A DNA stretch of 64,000 bases from Phytophthora colocasiae (GCA_018806915.1 JAGKQI010000091.1:1-64000); one strand, 5' to 3'. Counted from the first letter of the stretch, positions 10,491-22,580 are shown. Numbers and translations: made by a program. The notes: generated by a model from the sequence alone, not told the origin.

Positions 10491-13400
10491 TCACGATAGA
10501 TCCTGCCGTAGCGAGTTCGTTTCCCACTTCGCATGTCCGAGATCCGTTCGACCTCGTACTCATCGGCATCTAGATCTGGGACCCAACTGTCCTCCGGAAG
10601 GAGGATCTCATCGAAATCGAGCCGATCTGCTTCATCCACCGTCAACTCGACCCGCGGTCGGTCCGTAAAATCCCGTACAAGCTTTAGCTTAGAAACGTGG
10701 ACCACTGGGAAGATATGGTAATCCGATCCCGCGATCTCCAGCCTGATCGTGAATTCATTGATCTTCTCTGCAACACGGAACGGGCCGTGCCAAAGGTGAG
10801 CGAGTTTACGCGCATATCCTTCTTTCACACGATCTAGATACAGCCAGACTCGTGATCCAACTTCGATTTGATGGGGATCGACATCCTCATTGTGCCGATC
10901 GGCTCGGTCCGCGATCGCTTCTCGTAGCTTAGCGTTGACCTGTTCTCGTGACTGCTGGTAGTATCTCTGAACCCGATATCTCCATCGTCTTGGATCGCGA
11001 TCGTGGCGTCTGGTCGACCCAATCGGAATCGTTGCTTCCAACGTCGATCTCGGATCCCATCCGTGTACCAAATAGTGAGGGGTATCTCCCCGAACCCGAT
11101 CGTGAGCCGTGTTAATAGCGAACGTCAGTCGCTCTGCGTATTCATCCCAGTCCTTCTGGTCGAGATCTTGGACGTACATCTTGATCGCCCTAGTTGCCGT
11201 TTGTACCATCCGTTCTGCGGTCCCATTGGCTTGTGGCCGGTAGGCCATCGTCGCCCGTTGTCGCTGCCCCAGGATCTTATTGAACGATTTGAAGAAGTCG
11301 GACATGAAACCCGGTTCTCGATCGTGCCTGATCATCTCGCTAGCACCGAATCTGCGGAACACGCATTCTTCATAGGATTCATGCGACGGTCTGGGCCGAT
11401 CGGGAAGAACTGGCCTTCGCGATCACATTTCCCGTGAACAGATCTACCCAGATCAGTAGTTCGGTGTTGCCTTTGTTAGACCTGGGTAGGGAGGGTATGT
11501 GATCCATCGATATGATCTGGAATGGGTATGTCGCTTGCAGATTCCCCGGCGACTCGCCCCGGATCGTGGGCCTCCCCTTTCCAGTCTCACAGTCTACACA
11601 CTCGCCTACGTATCGCTGCACGCTCCGATATAATCCCCTCCAGTGGAAATGATCTCGGATCCGCTGATAAGTGCGTCCAATCCCCTGATGTCCCCCCTCC
11701 AGAGTCGTATGGTAGTGGTGGAGGACATCCTGCTGTAGCGTTTCTGGAACTACGAGTCTCATCAGGCGGTCGCGATCACCACTTGATCTCGGCCCTGGTG
11801 GGCAGTAAAACAGCAGATCCTGTTCATCTACCTCGTACTCGGAGGCGATCTTGGCGTAAGATCCAGATTCGGCTCGAGTAAGATCCGCGATCTGCCCAGC
11901 CAGGTACTTCTTTAGTCCGGCGATCCAGACCTCCTCGTCCTGGGCTCGCCTGATCCGATCCACCCGCATCTCCCGGATCAGTTCCTCTCGCAGGACGGCG
12001 GCATCGGGTCGCGCTCGGGCTGCACGCGTGGCTACTGCCGACACTTGCACAGTTCGATCTTCAACTCGAGGGATCAACACCTCATTAAGCCGATTCAGGG
12101 TGATCAGATCACACCGATCTGCCTCATCGTGGACCTCGATCCCGCTTCCTCTCTGCAGCGCGGCACTCGCCAAGCTATCTGCGCTCCCATTCCAGTCTCT
12201 CTTCACATGGACAAGCTCATGATCTCCCCAATTCCGCAAGTGATCTAGCACCTTCTGTTTCAGTAACGTCAATCCTGGCGCCTTACAGTCGATCTCGCCC
12301 CGGACTTGTCGGATCACTAGGTTCGAATCGCCGCAAACCATTAGGCGGCGGCGTTCTAACTGTGCGATCACACTGAGACCCAGCAAGAGTCCACGGTATT
12401 CCGCTTCATTGACAGTAAGGCTCTCCGTATAGTCTGATCTAGCCTTGATTACTTTCCACTCCGGCAAACTCCACACGATCGCGCTAAAAGCGCCCCTCCT
12501 CGTTTCACGCGTGCCGATCCGTCGAAACTTATAACCCACAGCTCCTCATCTGGGTCTACGGTGGGGATCGGCATCTGGATCCGACGTTTTGGTTCCTTCC
12601 GTGGCGCGATCGCGATCAGGGCTTCGTCGATCTCCGATCTAGGCGTTATATTAGCTGCGATCGCCCCAGTATTTCATCCTCTCCCTTCGTACACTTCGTG
12701 ATCTCGAGCGTCCATGGGGATAGAAGTGCAGACCATTGTCCTAGGCGCCCTTGGAGGCCGGCAGACTTGAACAGCCAGGCAAGCGTGGAGTGTCGGGTTA
12801 GGACCTTGATCCGACGTCCCACCAACAAGGTGTAGTGTAGATCCAAGATCCGAAGTAGAGCCAACACCTCCTTTTCGGCAACATTATAATTCAGCTCGTT
12901 AGTCTTCGGTTCGGCTGGCAAACGCGACCGGGTGGTAGATCTGGTCGTGTTCCTGCATCAGTGCGGCGGAAATCGCACAGTCACTAGCATACACAATCAC
13001 CACGGGCAATTTCGCCATGTCGAAGTGACGGAGGATCGGGGTCGACGCGATCTTGGCTTTCAAGGCTGTAAACGCCCTGTATGCCCTACCCCACCTCTCG
13101 TCACCAGTCTTTAGGCCCAGGTTGGTTCCGATCTCGCTTGAACAGGGTGAAGACATCGCCCCCAAGTCAGGATCCGTTGTACTATCGCTTCTTTGAGTCG
13201 GGATATCTGGCGATCTATCCTGATCCGACTTAAGCGCGACGGGATCTTGAGTGATCAGGTCCATGCTATCCATGATCTTTCGTAGATCTGGTCGCTTCTT
13301 CCAGTTCTGCGAACTCCACCTCACGTAGTTCATATAGGACCGATGCATAGATCGCATAATCCTCGATGAACCGACTATAGTAATTCAAACTTCCAAGGAA

Positions 13401-15936
13401 CGATTGCATGGATCAGGTGATCCAGGAATGGTAGATCCGTCAGAGACTTCAGGTCCTTCGGGTTTGCCTCCAATCCATCGATCGACACTTTGTGTCCGAG
13501 ATATTCCACCTTATCCATGCCCCAGAAGCTCTTGCCACACTGATCGAGAGATTCCACTTATCGCAGGCCTCCAATAGGCCTTCCACCCGATCGCACATTT
13601 GATCCCATGATCCAGCCGTGATCAAGATATCGTCGATGTATGATCTCCGACCTAGCACCGACGGACGACCGGGATCTTCCGGGATCCCTGATTCGAACAC
13701 ATCCGCAGAGCCTTCCACATCTCCGGACTGGGAGATCTTCAGAAATCCATATAGGGCATTGTCCACAAGGCGTTGATAGATCTGAGGAGCGTTCTTCAGC
13801 CCGAACGGCATGCGATTCCACTCGAAAAGGCCAAATGGAGTGATGAAAGCCGAGATCGCGCGAGCTCGATCGGTCATTGATACGACCCAGAATCCACTCG
13901 CCATGTCTAATGAACAATACCACAGAACCTTGTCAAGATCTTCTAACAGGTCATTGATCAAAGGCATCGGGTAGATCATCAGCCTTGTGAGACCGTTCAC
14001 CAGCCGATAATCGATACATAGTCGGATGTCTACACCGTTCTTCTTTATGATCACCACGATCGGAGATGCCCATGGCGATGTCGATGGCCGAATGATCTTG
14101 GCAGCTAGGAGTCCTTTGATAAGATCCGATACTTTCTCGCGAAACTGTGGCGCCACCTTTCGGACTCGTTGTGCGATCGGCTTTGCATCACCCACGTCGA
14201 TATCGCATATAACACCCTTGGCCGCTGGGGGAAGTGCGTTTCCCTTTCCGATCAGGAGATGTCGCTTCTTCCAAATAATCTGTCGAAGTTTCTCGATCTC
14301 CTCCGGGGTAGCCGATCCCGGATTCCCTACTTGCAGATCTTCAATCCTGACTTCTTCGGTGGTGGAGATCTGGATCTCTGGTACTACTGCGAGATTATCG
14401 GCTAGATCTTCGGTCGAAAATCACCACTTTCGTGTAAGTGGGTCTGATCAGCGTTTTCGATCCCTTTAGGAGGTGTCGGATCGGGTTCGTTCGTCGATGG
14501 ATCACGGAGTCTATCGTCCTTGGCCATCAGGATCGGGGTGTCCTCAACCGTGGGGCCGACGTCGGCGTCGGATACATGTTTGATCTCGATTTGAAAATCT
14601 GGTTTTTCTGTTTTTACCTCGATCTCTTCGTCGCGTGTCCGATCTGTCCGATCTGGGGCCTGATCTGGCAAGCTCTCATTCGTCTCAGTTTCACCGCCCC
14701 AGCTTCGCCACTCGGGTCTTGTCGGAACTGATCGTAATCGGTGGGGTATCCATGGGATCCGGTTGGGGATCGATGAATGCGACCTTGACTTCGGCCGTAT
14801 CGGTTGGTGATCGAGGTTCCAATGTCGATATTTGCGCAGGATCAGGATCGGTCTTGGTTGTCCCACCTCGGCGGAGTATGGATCGTGGCGTAACGTAGGT
14901 CGGCCGTTCGACTGACGGTAAGGGGGTCTCTACGGATTCCTGAGGTTCTGGCCTTGCGTCCACAGTCGCTTCTAGAGCTAGATTCTGCCACTCCATGTAG
15001 CGCCGGGATCCGACCGACACAAACCCGGGGAATCGGGGCACTTTTTCTTGATCAAGTACCATCCCGACATGTAATCTGTGATCCAATCGTAAGATTTTCT
15101 CGCTCAAATTCGTGATCACTAAGTACCGAGTTCGGCCGGGTCCATTTACCACGGTGGGTACCCATTGGTCGCCTCTGGTCACCCACAATTTCTCCGTCGC
15201 CGATAATTTCACTCTCGATGCGGTCTCTTCAGATCCCCCAACTGGGATATGTAGATCTTCCTCCAACTTTACCGATCTTACCTTTTCCCCGTATAATCTC
15301 TTGCGACCACTAAGTGGGATCCCCACTTCATTAGGTAAGCACATCGATCCCTTCGCAAGATCCATCCGGACCCCAGCCGGGATCATGAAATCCATACCCA
15401 GGATCGCATCTTGCCCGGATAGATCCCCGATCCAAATATCAAAAACGTAGACCAGGTATCCCGCAAGCGTGATCTTGATCCTCGTTCTTCCCTCGGTGGT
15501 GTATACATTACCACCGATCCCAACACACTCCTGTCTCTGACTAGTATCAAAGTGGCACCCAACCTTACGAGCAAAGGTGGTATCCAAGATGGATACCTCG
15601 GCGCCAGTGCCAGGAGCAAGATCGCTCTTTCATGATTGATCTTGCCTGAGATCTTGGCTTGGCGGAACCATTTTCCTGGTGCGTGGTATTTCCAGTACCC
15701 CCTGGATTCTCCTTCCTTGAGATCCAAAGCCACTTCCGCACCAGATCGCGAGAACTCATCGACACGGGAAGACTCGCGATCTTAGCCGTATACGAATGCA
15801 ACTTACATGTATTACTGCGCAGATCCGAATTCTCCCTATCTTGATCTCTCGATTTCTTGTTCACATATGCATAGATGCAGTACTCAGAACGCTCGGCTCG
15901 TACCGGTTTCCAAACCGGCGAGCGTCCTAGTTTAAC
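10491..15936 (-). pseudogene. pol: Gypsy-B1 Pol (PR, RT, RNase H, second RNase H, IN)
   Basis: Domains in order on the minus strand: linker from the -1 frame after 15930; protease (about 15620-15300), whose active site is hit by a one-base deletion near 15610; RT with YIDD at 13640-13629; a gypsy RNase H (about 13010-12650); a second, archaeal/cellular-type RNase H (about 12520-12100) with NEAEY and CGDSNL catalytic blocks and a final NGSADSLA; integrase with an HHCC finger (about 11700-11600) and a DDE core (MDHIPSLP, DREPGFMSDFF, NGTAERMVQ). Further frameshifts are near 13530, 13300-13400, 12900, 12660, 12500 and 11390. The chromodomain is detached by the inversion. Confidence 0.8.
15889..15936 (-). 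promoter_or_regulatory. Candidate -1 frameshift signal, Gypsy-B1 gag/pol
   Basis: GTTAAAC (15936-15930) in the gag frame is followed at once by the gag stop TAG (15929-15927) and a stem-loop (15925-15889). The stem is ACGCTCG/CGAGCGT and encloses an inner hairpin CCGGTTT/AAACCGG. The pol frame is the -1 frame and is open across the site. The identical arrangement exists in Gypsy-B2. The heptamer is not a perfect X XXY YYZ. Confidence 0.5.
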
Positions 15937-17640
15937 ATCTTTTCCACCTTCTCGGGGAACAATCCGGCATGTCGGGTCGGATCGTACCACTTGCGGATCT
16001 GGTTGTAGAATTCTTCCATAGGGCATTATCCAGCTTCATGGATCTCCCCACAACCACGGCAGGTATACAGACAGCGATCCGTTGGGTGACCCCTCTTCCC
16101 GCACTTATCACAGGTTAGACGTCTCCAGCAGTCTAGATCCGTATGCTTCCGCGATCCACAGTGTGAACAGCGACCTCGATCGTGATCTGATGTACCCCTA
16201 CGATCGATTCGGCCTCGATCTTGCGCGTTCACCTGCGATCACGACTGATCCTGTTGGTGGGGAACGCCCCAGTACTGATCTGCTTGTCTTCCGACGCAGC
16301 AAGATATATCCTCCGGAGATCGCCTTCAGAATCGGATCCGTCCGATCCGGATATTTCCTCTGATTCCGAGCTCGGATCTTGGATTTGGATCGCCCGTACC
16401 ACCGCTCGGGTGGGTGCTGCCGGGGCACTGGCCGGTGCCTTTTGTCTGTACTTCGATCCGAACGCAGATTTACGCTGTCTGCTTTTCGCCCGTTCCCGGG
16501 CCCGAAGTACTTCCTCCAGTTCATCGACGTCGCTCAGCCGGAGTAGGGTCAGCCGATCCGCTAACTCCGGATCTCCCAATGTCTCGATATAGTGATCTAC
16601 ATGTTCCCGGCGGGCCTTAGGGCTCCCATCCTTGATTTTCAGTCTAGCACGTAAAGCCGCCACGTTGAGCCGGTAGAGATAGTCAAGGGGAGTCTCTTCC
16701 GATCGCTTGCGAGCGTGATAGTATTGCCACGCGACCGACATACCCAACCCACAATACTGGGTCTGGAAACTGTCCAACAGATCTGCCCACTTGGTTTTCG
16801 TCGTTCGACTGAGCTGCCTGTACCAGTTCTTTGCCGGTCCCACCATCAGATCTGCAAATGTGAGGCATTTCTCTTCTTCCGTAGCCTGATCGCGCTGAAA
16901 TGCTGACTTGACTTTACTGATCCAGGCCCGAGCGCGATCTTCGTCCAGATCTTTACCCGCAAAATCTTTCAGATCCGAGATCGCTGAGATCCGGACCCGC
17001 TGGATCATCGACGATCCTCCTTGCCCGATCGCCGCGGATGCGATCGTTGCTCGGCTCGACATCTGTCCACCGGAACTTGGTACGCCCAGATCGTCCGGAT
17101 CGTATTCCCATGCATCCGGATCCGAGGCCGTAACGGACTCCATTTCAACATCCAACTCCCCTTTGATCGGCGATCGGGGTGTCGCGAGATTCCGTTCTTT
17201 TAAGAAACGATCCATCGCCATTTGAAAGTAGTCGTCCAACTTGTTGCTCGATCCAGTGGAATTAGTCGTCGGCGCGGTCTTGTCTGTCCGGATCTGGCGA
17301 TTTTCTTGCTGATCAGGTGTCTTAGCCCCAGTTTCGTGCCCACCGTTCGTGTATCTTGTTTCTTCATACACGATTTCAGGAATTTGGCACCGGAGGGGCC
17401 CAGCGACATGCGTTGCAGCCTTCTCGGGCTGTCGGAATCTGGTTCCGAGGTTGCGGACGCGTAGCAGGACGATCCAGTCTGATAGCCTGGATCGGGCGTC
17501 AGTGGGCGTTCGCCGACCAAGATCTTGAGAGAGTTGAATAGATCATGGGTCGCAGATTGAATCGCTTCCAGTTCCAGGTCAAATAGAGAGTTTGGGTCGA
17601 ATTCTCCAGCCACTAAAGTAGAATCTTCACCGCGTTCAGG
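15927..17640 (-). pseudogene. gag: Gypsy-B1 Gag (frameshifted)
   Basis: The retrotransposon-gag domain lies at about 17000-16480 (FQRDQATEEEKCLTFADLM, WADLLDSFQTQYCGLGMSV, LDYLYRLN). It is followed by a basic Ser/Glu-rich region and cysteine-rich knuckles at 16170-16030 (CSHCGSRKHTDLDC, CDKCGKRGHPTDRC, CRGC). Frameshifts near 17340 and 16230 and a GGA-to-TAA change right after the last knuckle (about 16027) break it. A 22-bp deletion relative to Gypsy-B2 lies near 17620. The true start is not visible because the 5' leader is lost. Confidence 0.75.
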
Positions 17641-17685
17641 CGGTCCGAGCTAGTCCGGGGCTTCGACACCGGGCCGGTGAGGTTA

Positions 17686-18138
17686 TGTAATGGGTCTACC
17701 TAGACCTATTAGGTGGCGTACACGTGCGCTTACGTGTATGAGGAAGCGTGCAATTAGAATAGACTTAATTTAAGTATACTTATTTAAATAAGTATAATTA
17801 AATCCAAATATAACTAAATTAAACTGCAAAAATACCGTAAAATGAGAACTGTTATTGAATTTGGCATAAGCCAATTATGGACCTCCTAAAACTGTTTGTT
17901 ATCTATTTCTAAAGGGTCTGCCAACGTGTGGTTGGCAGAAACTCTGCTCAGTGATTGGTAGAAATTCTACCAATAATATGCACAAATGCACACGAACCAC
18001 CCAATAATGTGGTTCGCCCATGTATCCTTTGGTGTGTACAGCACACCAAGGTCTGAGGCCCATTTCCAACCTCTAACAGTTATCCTAACTGTTAGAGTTA
18101 CAAGTGGTACAACCACGTGTACGTGTAACCCCGTTACA
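17686..18138 (-). repeat. Gypsy-A2 3' LTR (453 bp)
   Basis: Bounded by TGTAAT and GTTACA and nearly identical to 6566-7019. It is rich in perfect short inverted repeats, for example CTAACAGTT/AACTGTTAG, CTGCCAAC/GTTGGCAG and the AT palindrome near 17775-17795. Confidence 0.9.
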
Positions 18139-18150
18139 CCATCCCCCCGT
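18139..18150 (-). promoter_or_regulatory. Polypurine tract of Gypsy-A2
   Basis: Read on the minus strand, ACGGGGGGATGG abuts the 3' LTR. Such a tract primes plus-strand DNA synthesis in LTR retrotransposons and fixes the LTR boundary and orientation. Confidence 0.75.
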
Positions 18151-18239
18151 TAAGATTCGACGTATCGGTCTCGATACGTCAATCAACAGAACTTGACAAG
18201 ACCGTCAAATTCCCAAGAGAAATCCGAGTTCATTTCGCA

Positions 18240-19785
18240 ATGGACTCGCCAACGCCCACGTCTCCGTCCGCTTCTGCGGACGCGCAAGCCTCTCCTGCTG
18301 CCTCTGCAGCAGGAACAACGACCTCAGCAGTGCCCACTAGCACTGCTGCTTCCAGCGGTTCGACAGAGAAGCTCTCTGCCACCAAGTACCATGCTCTCCA
18401 TAAGGAGAAGCATGAGAAAAAGAAGAAGTCTTCTTCTCTAGCAGAGATTAAGAATCCTGCTGTCCCTCTTAAAGAACTCTTTGGAGAGGACTACGAAGAC
18501 ATCCTCGACTACGAGGAGGATGTCGAGGAGGGGGAGGTTGATGTCAAGGCTCCCGCTCCCGTGTCTTCGTCCGAAGACACGTCAGACCCACCTGTGGGAT
18601 CTCGACGACCTCGTGATGAGGCCTCGGACGCTTCAAGCTCGAAGCGTCCGCGCAGTGATGATGAAGCGTCCCCCATGTCGAGGGCGCTTACTGCACCGCG
18701 CACTGATCCGCCAGTGCGCACGCCATGGATGCCTACTGAGGCGGAGATCCATGACCGGTTCGGTGCTAGTGCACCACCGAACCCGATACTGTTGTACTCA
18801 TGCAACAGTATCAACGACGACGACGTCGCCGCTAAGGTTGTCTTTGAGTCCGAGACTCAAAGACGCGACTACTATATCGGGCTCTTCCACGAGCTCCGAT
18901 ACTATGCAGCGAAGAAGACTTCGCGCAAGAGCAAAGTGCCAGAGTGGCAGGCACTTTGTCAGTCGTGGAACGCCTTTGTTGATAACTTCAACAAAGACCC
19001 GAAGGCATATCGCGATCGCGTTGCTGCGGCTCGCGATCGCTACTACACTTACACTACACGTGGTAAGTGTGAACGCCTCCATGATCAGTCCATGGAAGCG
19101 GGGATCCCATGTGCCGTTCCCTTTGGCACACCCTGTCCGTGTTGCTCACCCTTGGCAACACGCCTCACCGAAAGTGATCTCCTGGGGTACACGGTCGTCC
19201 GTGTACCCGATCACATCAAGGAACTCCGTGGTCGTATTGTGCCACGCGAAGCTCCGAGTGCTGTGGCTGACCGCAGCACTCCTCGTGCAGGGTTTAACCC
19301 TGCAAGTTATGGTGGGCTTCGTACGCCCTCACCATTTCCGGAACGTCCTCCATCAGGACGTTCCGCGGCTCCCATGTATCTCGATGGGGAGGAAATCCTC
19401 TCCAACGAATACGAAAACGAACCCCTTGAGAGTTCGTTCTCTTATGAGCCACGATCCGCTCCACAATCCAGCGGATCGCTCCACGCGCGTCGCGCAACGG
19501 CGGCGGAGGGGTGGAACACTCCCTCCGCATGGTCAACGCTATGACCATGACGATCGTGCCCTGCACGATCGAGTTGCTGCGCTGGAGCAGACACAGAGCG
19601 CTGAGATAGCTGCTCTGAAGCAGGAGGTTCGTGTCCTCCGTGCTGAGGTCTGCGAGGCAGCTCAGACTGCCTCGAACCTCTCGTCCGGTCTTGGGACGAG
19701 AGTGAACCAGTTGATCGACCGTGTCGACGGTCTCGAGAAGGCCTTCCAGGCCTCTCGCACTCCTCAGTCGGACTACCAACCCTAG
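18240..19785 (+). pseudogene. Gypsy-A2 convergent gene, best Gypsy-A copy (434 codons open, then a frameshift)
   Basis: The ATG at 18240 lies 102 bp from the LTR and the gene runs opposite to gag-pol. The product begins MDSPTPTSPSASADAQAS. Parts: Ser/Thr/Ala/Pro-rich start (1-60); charged segment YHALHKEKHEKKKK; acidic block with EEGEVDV (about 95-105); basic/acidic Ser-rich stretch with a possible nuclear signal (KRPRSDDE); then a conserved domain at about 165-290 (TPWMPTEAEIHDRFGASAPP, RDYYIGLFHELRYYAAKK, WNAFVDNFNKDPKAYRDRV). The first frame stops at 19544. A two-base loss near 19513, relative to Gypsy-A1, separates it from a C-terminal coiled coil (RVAALEQTQSAEIAALKQEV and onward) ending at 19785. 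The C-terminal half (19294-19785) overlaps the pol linker/chromodomain on the other strand. Function unknown. Confidence 0.65.
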
Positions 19786-20140
19786 GTAGTCCGTGCTGCA
19801 CGTACGGCTTCAACCGCCCGACGTAGAAGGTCGGGTGGAGTCTCATGCTGGACGGTATGTCCAGCCGGTACGCGTTGCCGTGCCGTTAAAGTACTTTGAA
19901 CGGCCCAATGAATCTTGGAGCAAGTTTGCTTGCTCCAAAGTCAGACTACTGCATGTTTAGGCAGGTTTGGTGTAGCTAACAAAACTAATTAACCCACTTT
20001 GTATTCATTTATGTTGCCTCTACCAACAGTATCAGCGTTCAGCTTCTGTCGATCGACAGAAGCTGCGATAGCATCTTGGACAAACCGTATGACGGCTTGT
20101 CTTCGCTGGACAAAAGTCTAGCGCACCCGAGATGAATCCT
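19294..20140 (-). pseudogene. pol: Gypsy-A2 integrase C-terminus: GPY/F module and chromodomain
   Basis: This continues the integrase: DAIAASVDRQKLNAD segment (about 20080-20030), PRFIGPFKVL (GPY/F-type module, about 19915-19889), an in-frame TAA at 19888-19886 where Gypsy-A1 has the same stop, then RLHPTFYVGRLKPY (about 19845-19800). A linker follows, and then a chromodomain (WIVERIVAHKR, FRIRWRGFPPHRDTWEP) ending at a stop at 19296-19294. Small frameshifts lie between the pieces. In Ty3 chromoviruses this module targets integration to modified nucleosomes. The linker and chromodomain are antisense to the coiled-coil half of the convergent gene. Confidence 0.8.
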
Positions 20141-20330
20141 TTCAGCTTGTCGCCCTTGTCGGCAGCAGGCCCTGCCTGCTCGCTATCATCTCTCATGTCT
20201 GTGCCCGGCACAGACATCGCGCGCTCGTTCCTGCTCGAACGAGACGTCGCACGCGTCACCGCAGCTGATAGTGTGCTGCTATCAGTTTGCATTCTGCGGT
20301 TGTTCGGACGCAACCGTAGATCCTCCCCAC

Positions 20331-21002
20331 TTAAGGAGGAGCTACCCCGCCGAGCATGCTCGGCAATCGTGGATGCCTCATGGCGTTTACGTAGAACGGT
20401 GTATGCCCTGTCGAGGCATGCACCGAGTTGTTGATGGCAAACTCTGCCATCGGCAAGCACTCGCTCCAATGCGGGAACGAGTGAGCGTAGCTCTTCAACG
20501 TGTCACCCAATACACGGTTGACACGTTCGGTCTGTCCTTCCGTCTGCGGATGATCCGCAGTCGACATTGATAACTGTGAACCAAGAAGTGTAAACACTTC
20601 TTGCCAGAACCGCGCTGTGAAGCGTGGATCACGGTCCGACACAATGTCGAGCGGCATGCCATGGTGTTTGAACACCATGTCAACAAACAGTCGCGCAGTC
20701 TGCGCGGCTGTAACAGTAGCCGGAACGGCAGCAAGATGAACCATCTTGCTGAATCTGTCCACAAAGACAACGATGCGTGTCCTCCGCTTGCTGTCAGGCG
20801 GAAGACCGAAGACAAAGTCCATGGACATGGACTGCCAACACTCCGATGGAGTCGGAAGTGACTGAAGAGGAGCCTGCGAGAACTGCGCAGGTTTCACGCG
20901 TTGACAAACCTCGCAAGCACGTACGTACTTGCGCACCCACTGTACTGGTGGTGCCAGTAGAAGTCACGCGTGAGAAGAGTGTACGTCTTCTCACGACCCG
21001 GA
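20331..21002 (-). pseudogene. pol: Gypsy-A2 integrase, catalytic part
   Basis: The zinc-finger end (WVRKYVRACEVCQRVKP) is followed by the RNase H-fold core: first acidic residue in SMDFVFGLP, second in SDRDPRFTARFWQ, third in the TERVNRVL segment. It reads 201 codons in one frame from 20936 to 20331; the upstream finger is in another frame (break near 20940). The enzyme would insert the cDNA into the chromosome. Confidence 0.8.
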
Positions 21003-21163
21003 TGCCCTGCCGTGGGGGGCATCGTGATACTCGAACATGATCCTCAACCGGAGGTCATGATCATTCGGAACGACAATGCGATCCCCATTGCCGTCTACTG
21101 CAATGTACAACAGTAGGCCTTCGTGTACACGATAGCGGTGTACACGAGCTCGAAGATGAGGGG

Positions 21164-22492
21164 TTAGCTTCCGACGTGCCCGTCGGAAGGTGCTGCGAGG
21201 AACTCCAGCAGCCCCTTCGCGTCTGCATCCCTTGCATACGCGTTCTTCACGTCGTCAATCAACGTTGACGACGGCACGCTTGTCCTCACTACGCCAACAG
21301 CGTTGGCGTCGAACGTCTCCGCATAGTCAGGTCGACGCGATAACGCGTCGGCCACTACATTGAGTCTTCCGGGTTTGTAATACACCCGGAAGTTGTACAC
21401 CTCGAAGAATGACAACCATCTCGCAATACGTTGCGAGATGTGCGGCGACAATCGCCGTACGCAATGATGCGTGGTCTGTATAGACCACGAACGGTCTACT
21501 CCCAAGTAGATACACTCGGAACTTTGCGAGTGCATACTTCATGGCAAGGAGCTCCTTGTCATGTACGGGATAGTTACGCTCAGCTGGCTTCAGCTAACGC
21601 GATTGATAGTAGACTACACGATCACGCCCTTCGTGATCGTGTTGCATCAATGCACATCCGATTGCAAAGTCGGATGCATCGCACACTACGTGGAATGGAC
21701 GATCTTGGTCCGCCACGGCCAAGATCGGCGCTTCAGTCAAGCCCTGCTTGACTGCACCGAATGCCTCCTCGCACTCGGTCGTCCAAATCCACTCAGCTTC
21801 TTTCTTAAAAAGCTGTGACAACGGGCGAATCTTTGCCCAGATAGTTGTCCGCCGCACGTAATTTGCCGCACGTGGTGCAAGCCCAAGGAACTGCCTCAGT
21901 TCCTTCACATTGGATGGCGTGGGCCATTCATTGATCACTCTGACCTTCTCTGGGTCAGGGCGCACGCCGTCTTTCCCCACGAGACACCCCAGCACGGGTA
22001 TCTCGCTCGCCCCGAATACACTTCTTCAGGTTCGCATAGAGCTTATGTTTCCTCATAAGCTCTAGCAGCTTCCGGAGATGCACCTTGTGCATCTCAATGT
22101 CCATCTTCCCGTTCACAGCCCGGCTGTGGACGAACACGTCGTCGAAGTAGCTCGGTGCGAAGTCGCGCACCGAGCGCAATAGATGTGTCACGCATCTATT
22201 GAACGTCGCAGGGGCGTTCTTAAGCCCCTGTGGCATGACGAGCCACTCCCAAAGCATACCGCTTGGAGTGCTTACCGCTGTGAGAGGATGTCCTCTCACG
22301 CATGAGGATTTGATAGAATCCATCACGCAGATCTAGAGCACTGAAGATAGTGCTCAAGGCCATCGAATCGATGATAACATCTTTTCGCGGTATCGGCGTC
22401 TGCGCCGGTATCGTCGCATCGTTCAGCTTGTTATACGCATGAACGATGCACCAGCCGCCTGTGGTTTCTTCACACAGAACGTTGGAGCACTG
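21164..22492 (-). pseudogene. pol: Gypsy-A2 reverse transcriptase and RNase H
   Basis: RT begins near 22490 (WCIVHAYNKLNDATIPAQT) and carries the catalytic YFDD at 22149-22138, after the conserved WLVMPQGLKNAPATFNR. The thumb/tether (EWPTPSNVKELRQFLGLA) leads into RNase H (VVCDASDFAIGCALM, KELLAMKYALAKFRVYLLG, VYTDHASLRTAI), ending with KPGRLNVVADALSRRPDY at about 21320. Frameshifts near 22290, 21990, 21595, 21535 and 21450 break the frame. A full-length parent would synthesise cDNA from the element RNA in the cytoplasmic particle. Confidence 0.8.
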
Positions 22493-22580
22493 TGCGGGAC
22501 GTTGACTCCCGCACTTGACCTGCAAGACGACGACTTTCAAAGAAGTCGTCGATCGCTTGCACTTGTTCACGCGGCAGTGG

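Larger units (their letters stand above)
10491..17685 (-). mobile_element. Gypsy-B1, gag-pol body
   Basis: This is the body of a Gypsy-B element on the minus strand. Its last chromodomain codons, convergent gene and part of the 3' LTR are at 3012-6565 in inverted orientation. Its 5' end is missing: at 17685 (GGTTA) a Gypsy-A element is inserted in the leader, at the point that reads GAGGTTACCGATC in Gypsy-B2 (36531-36543). Confidence 0.8.
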
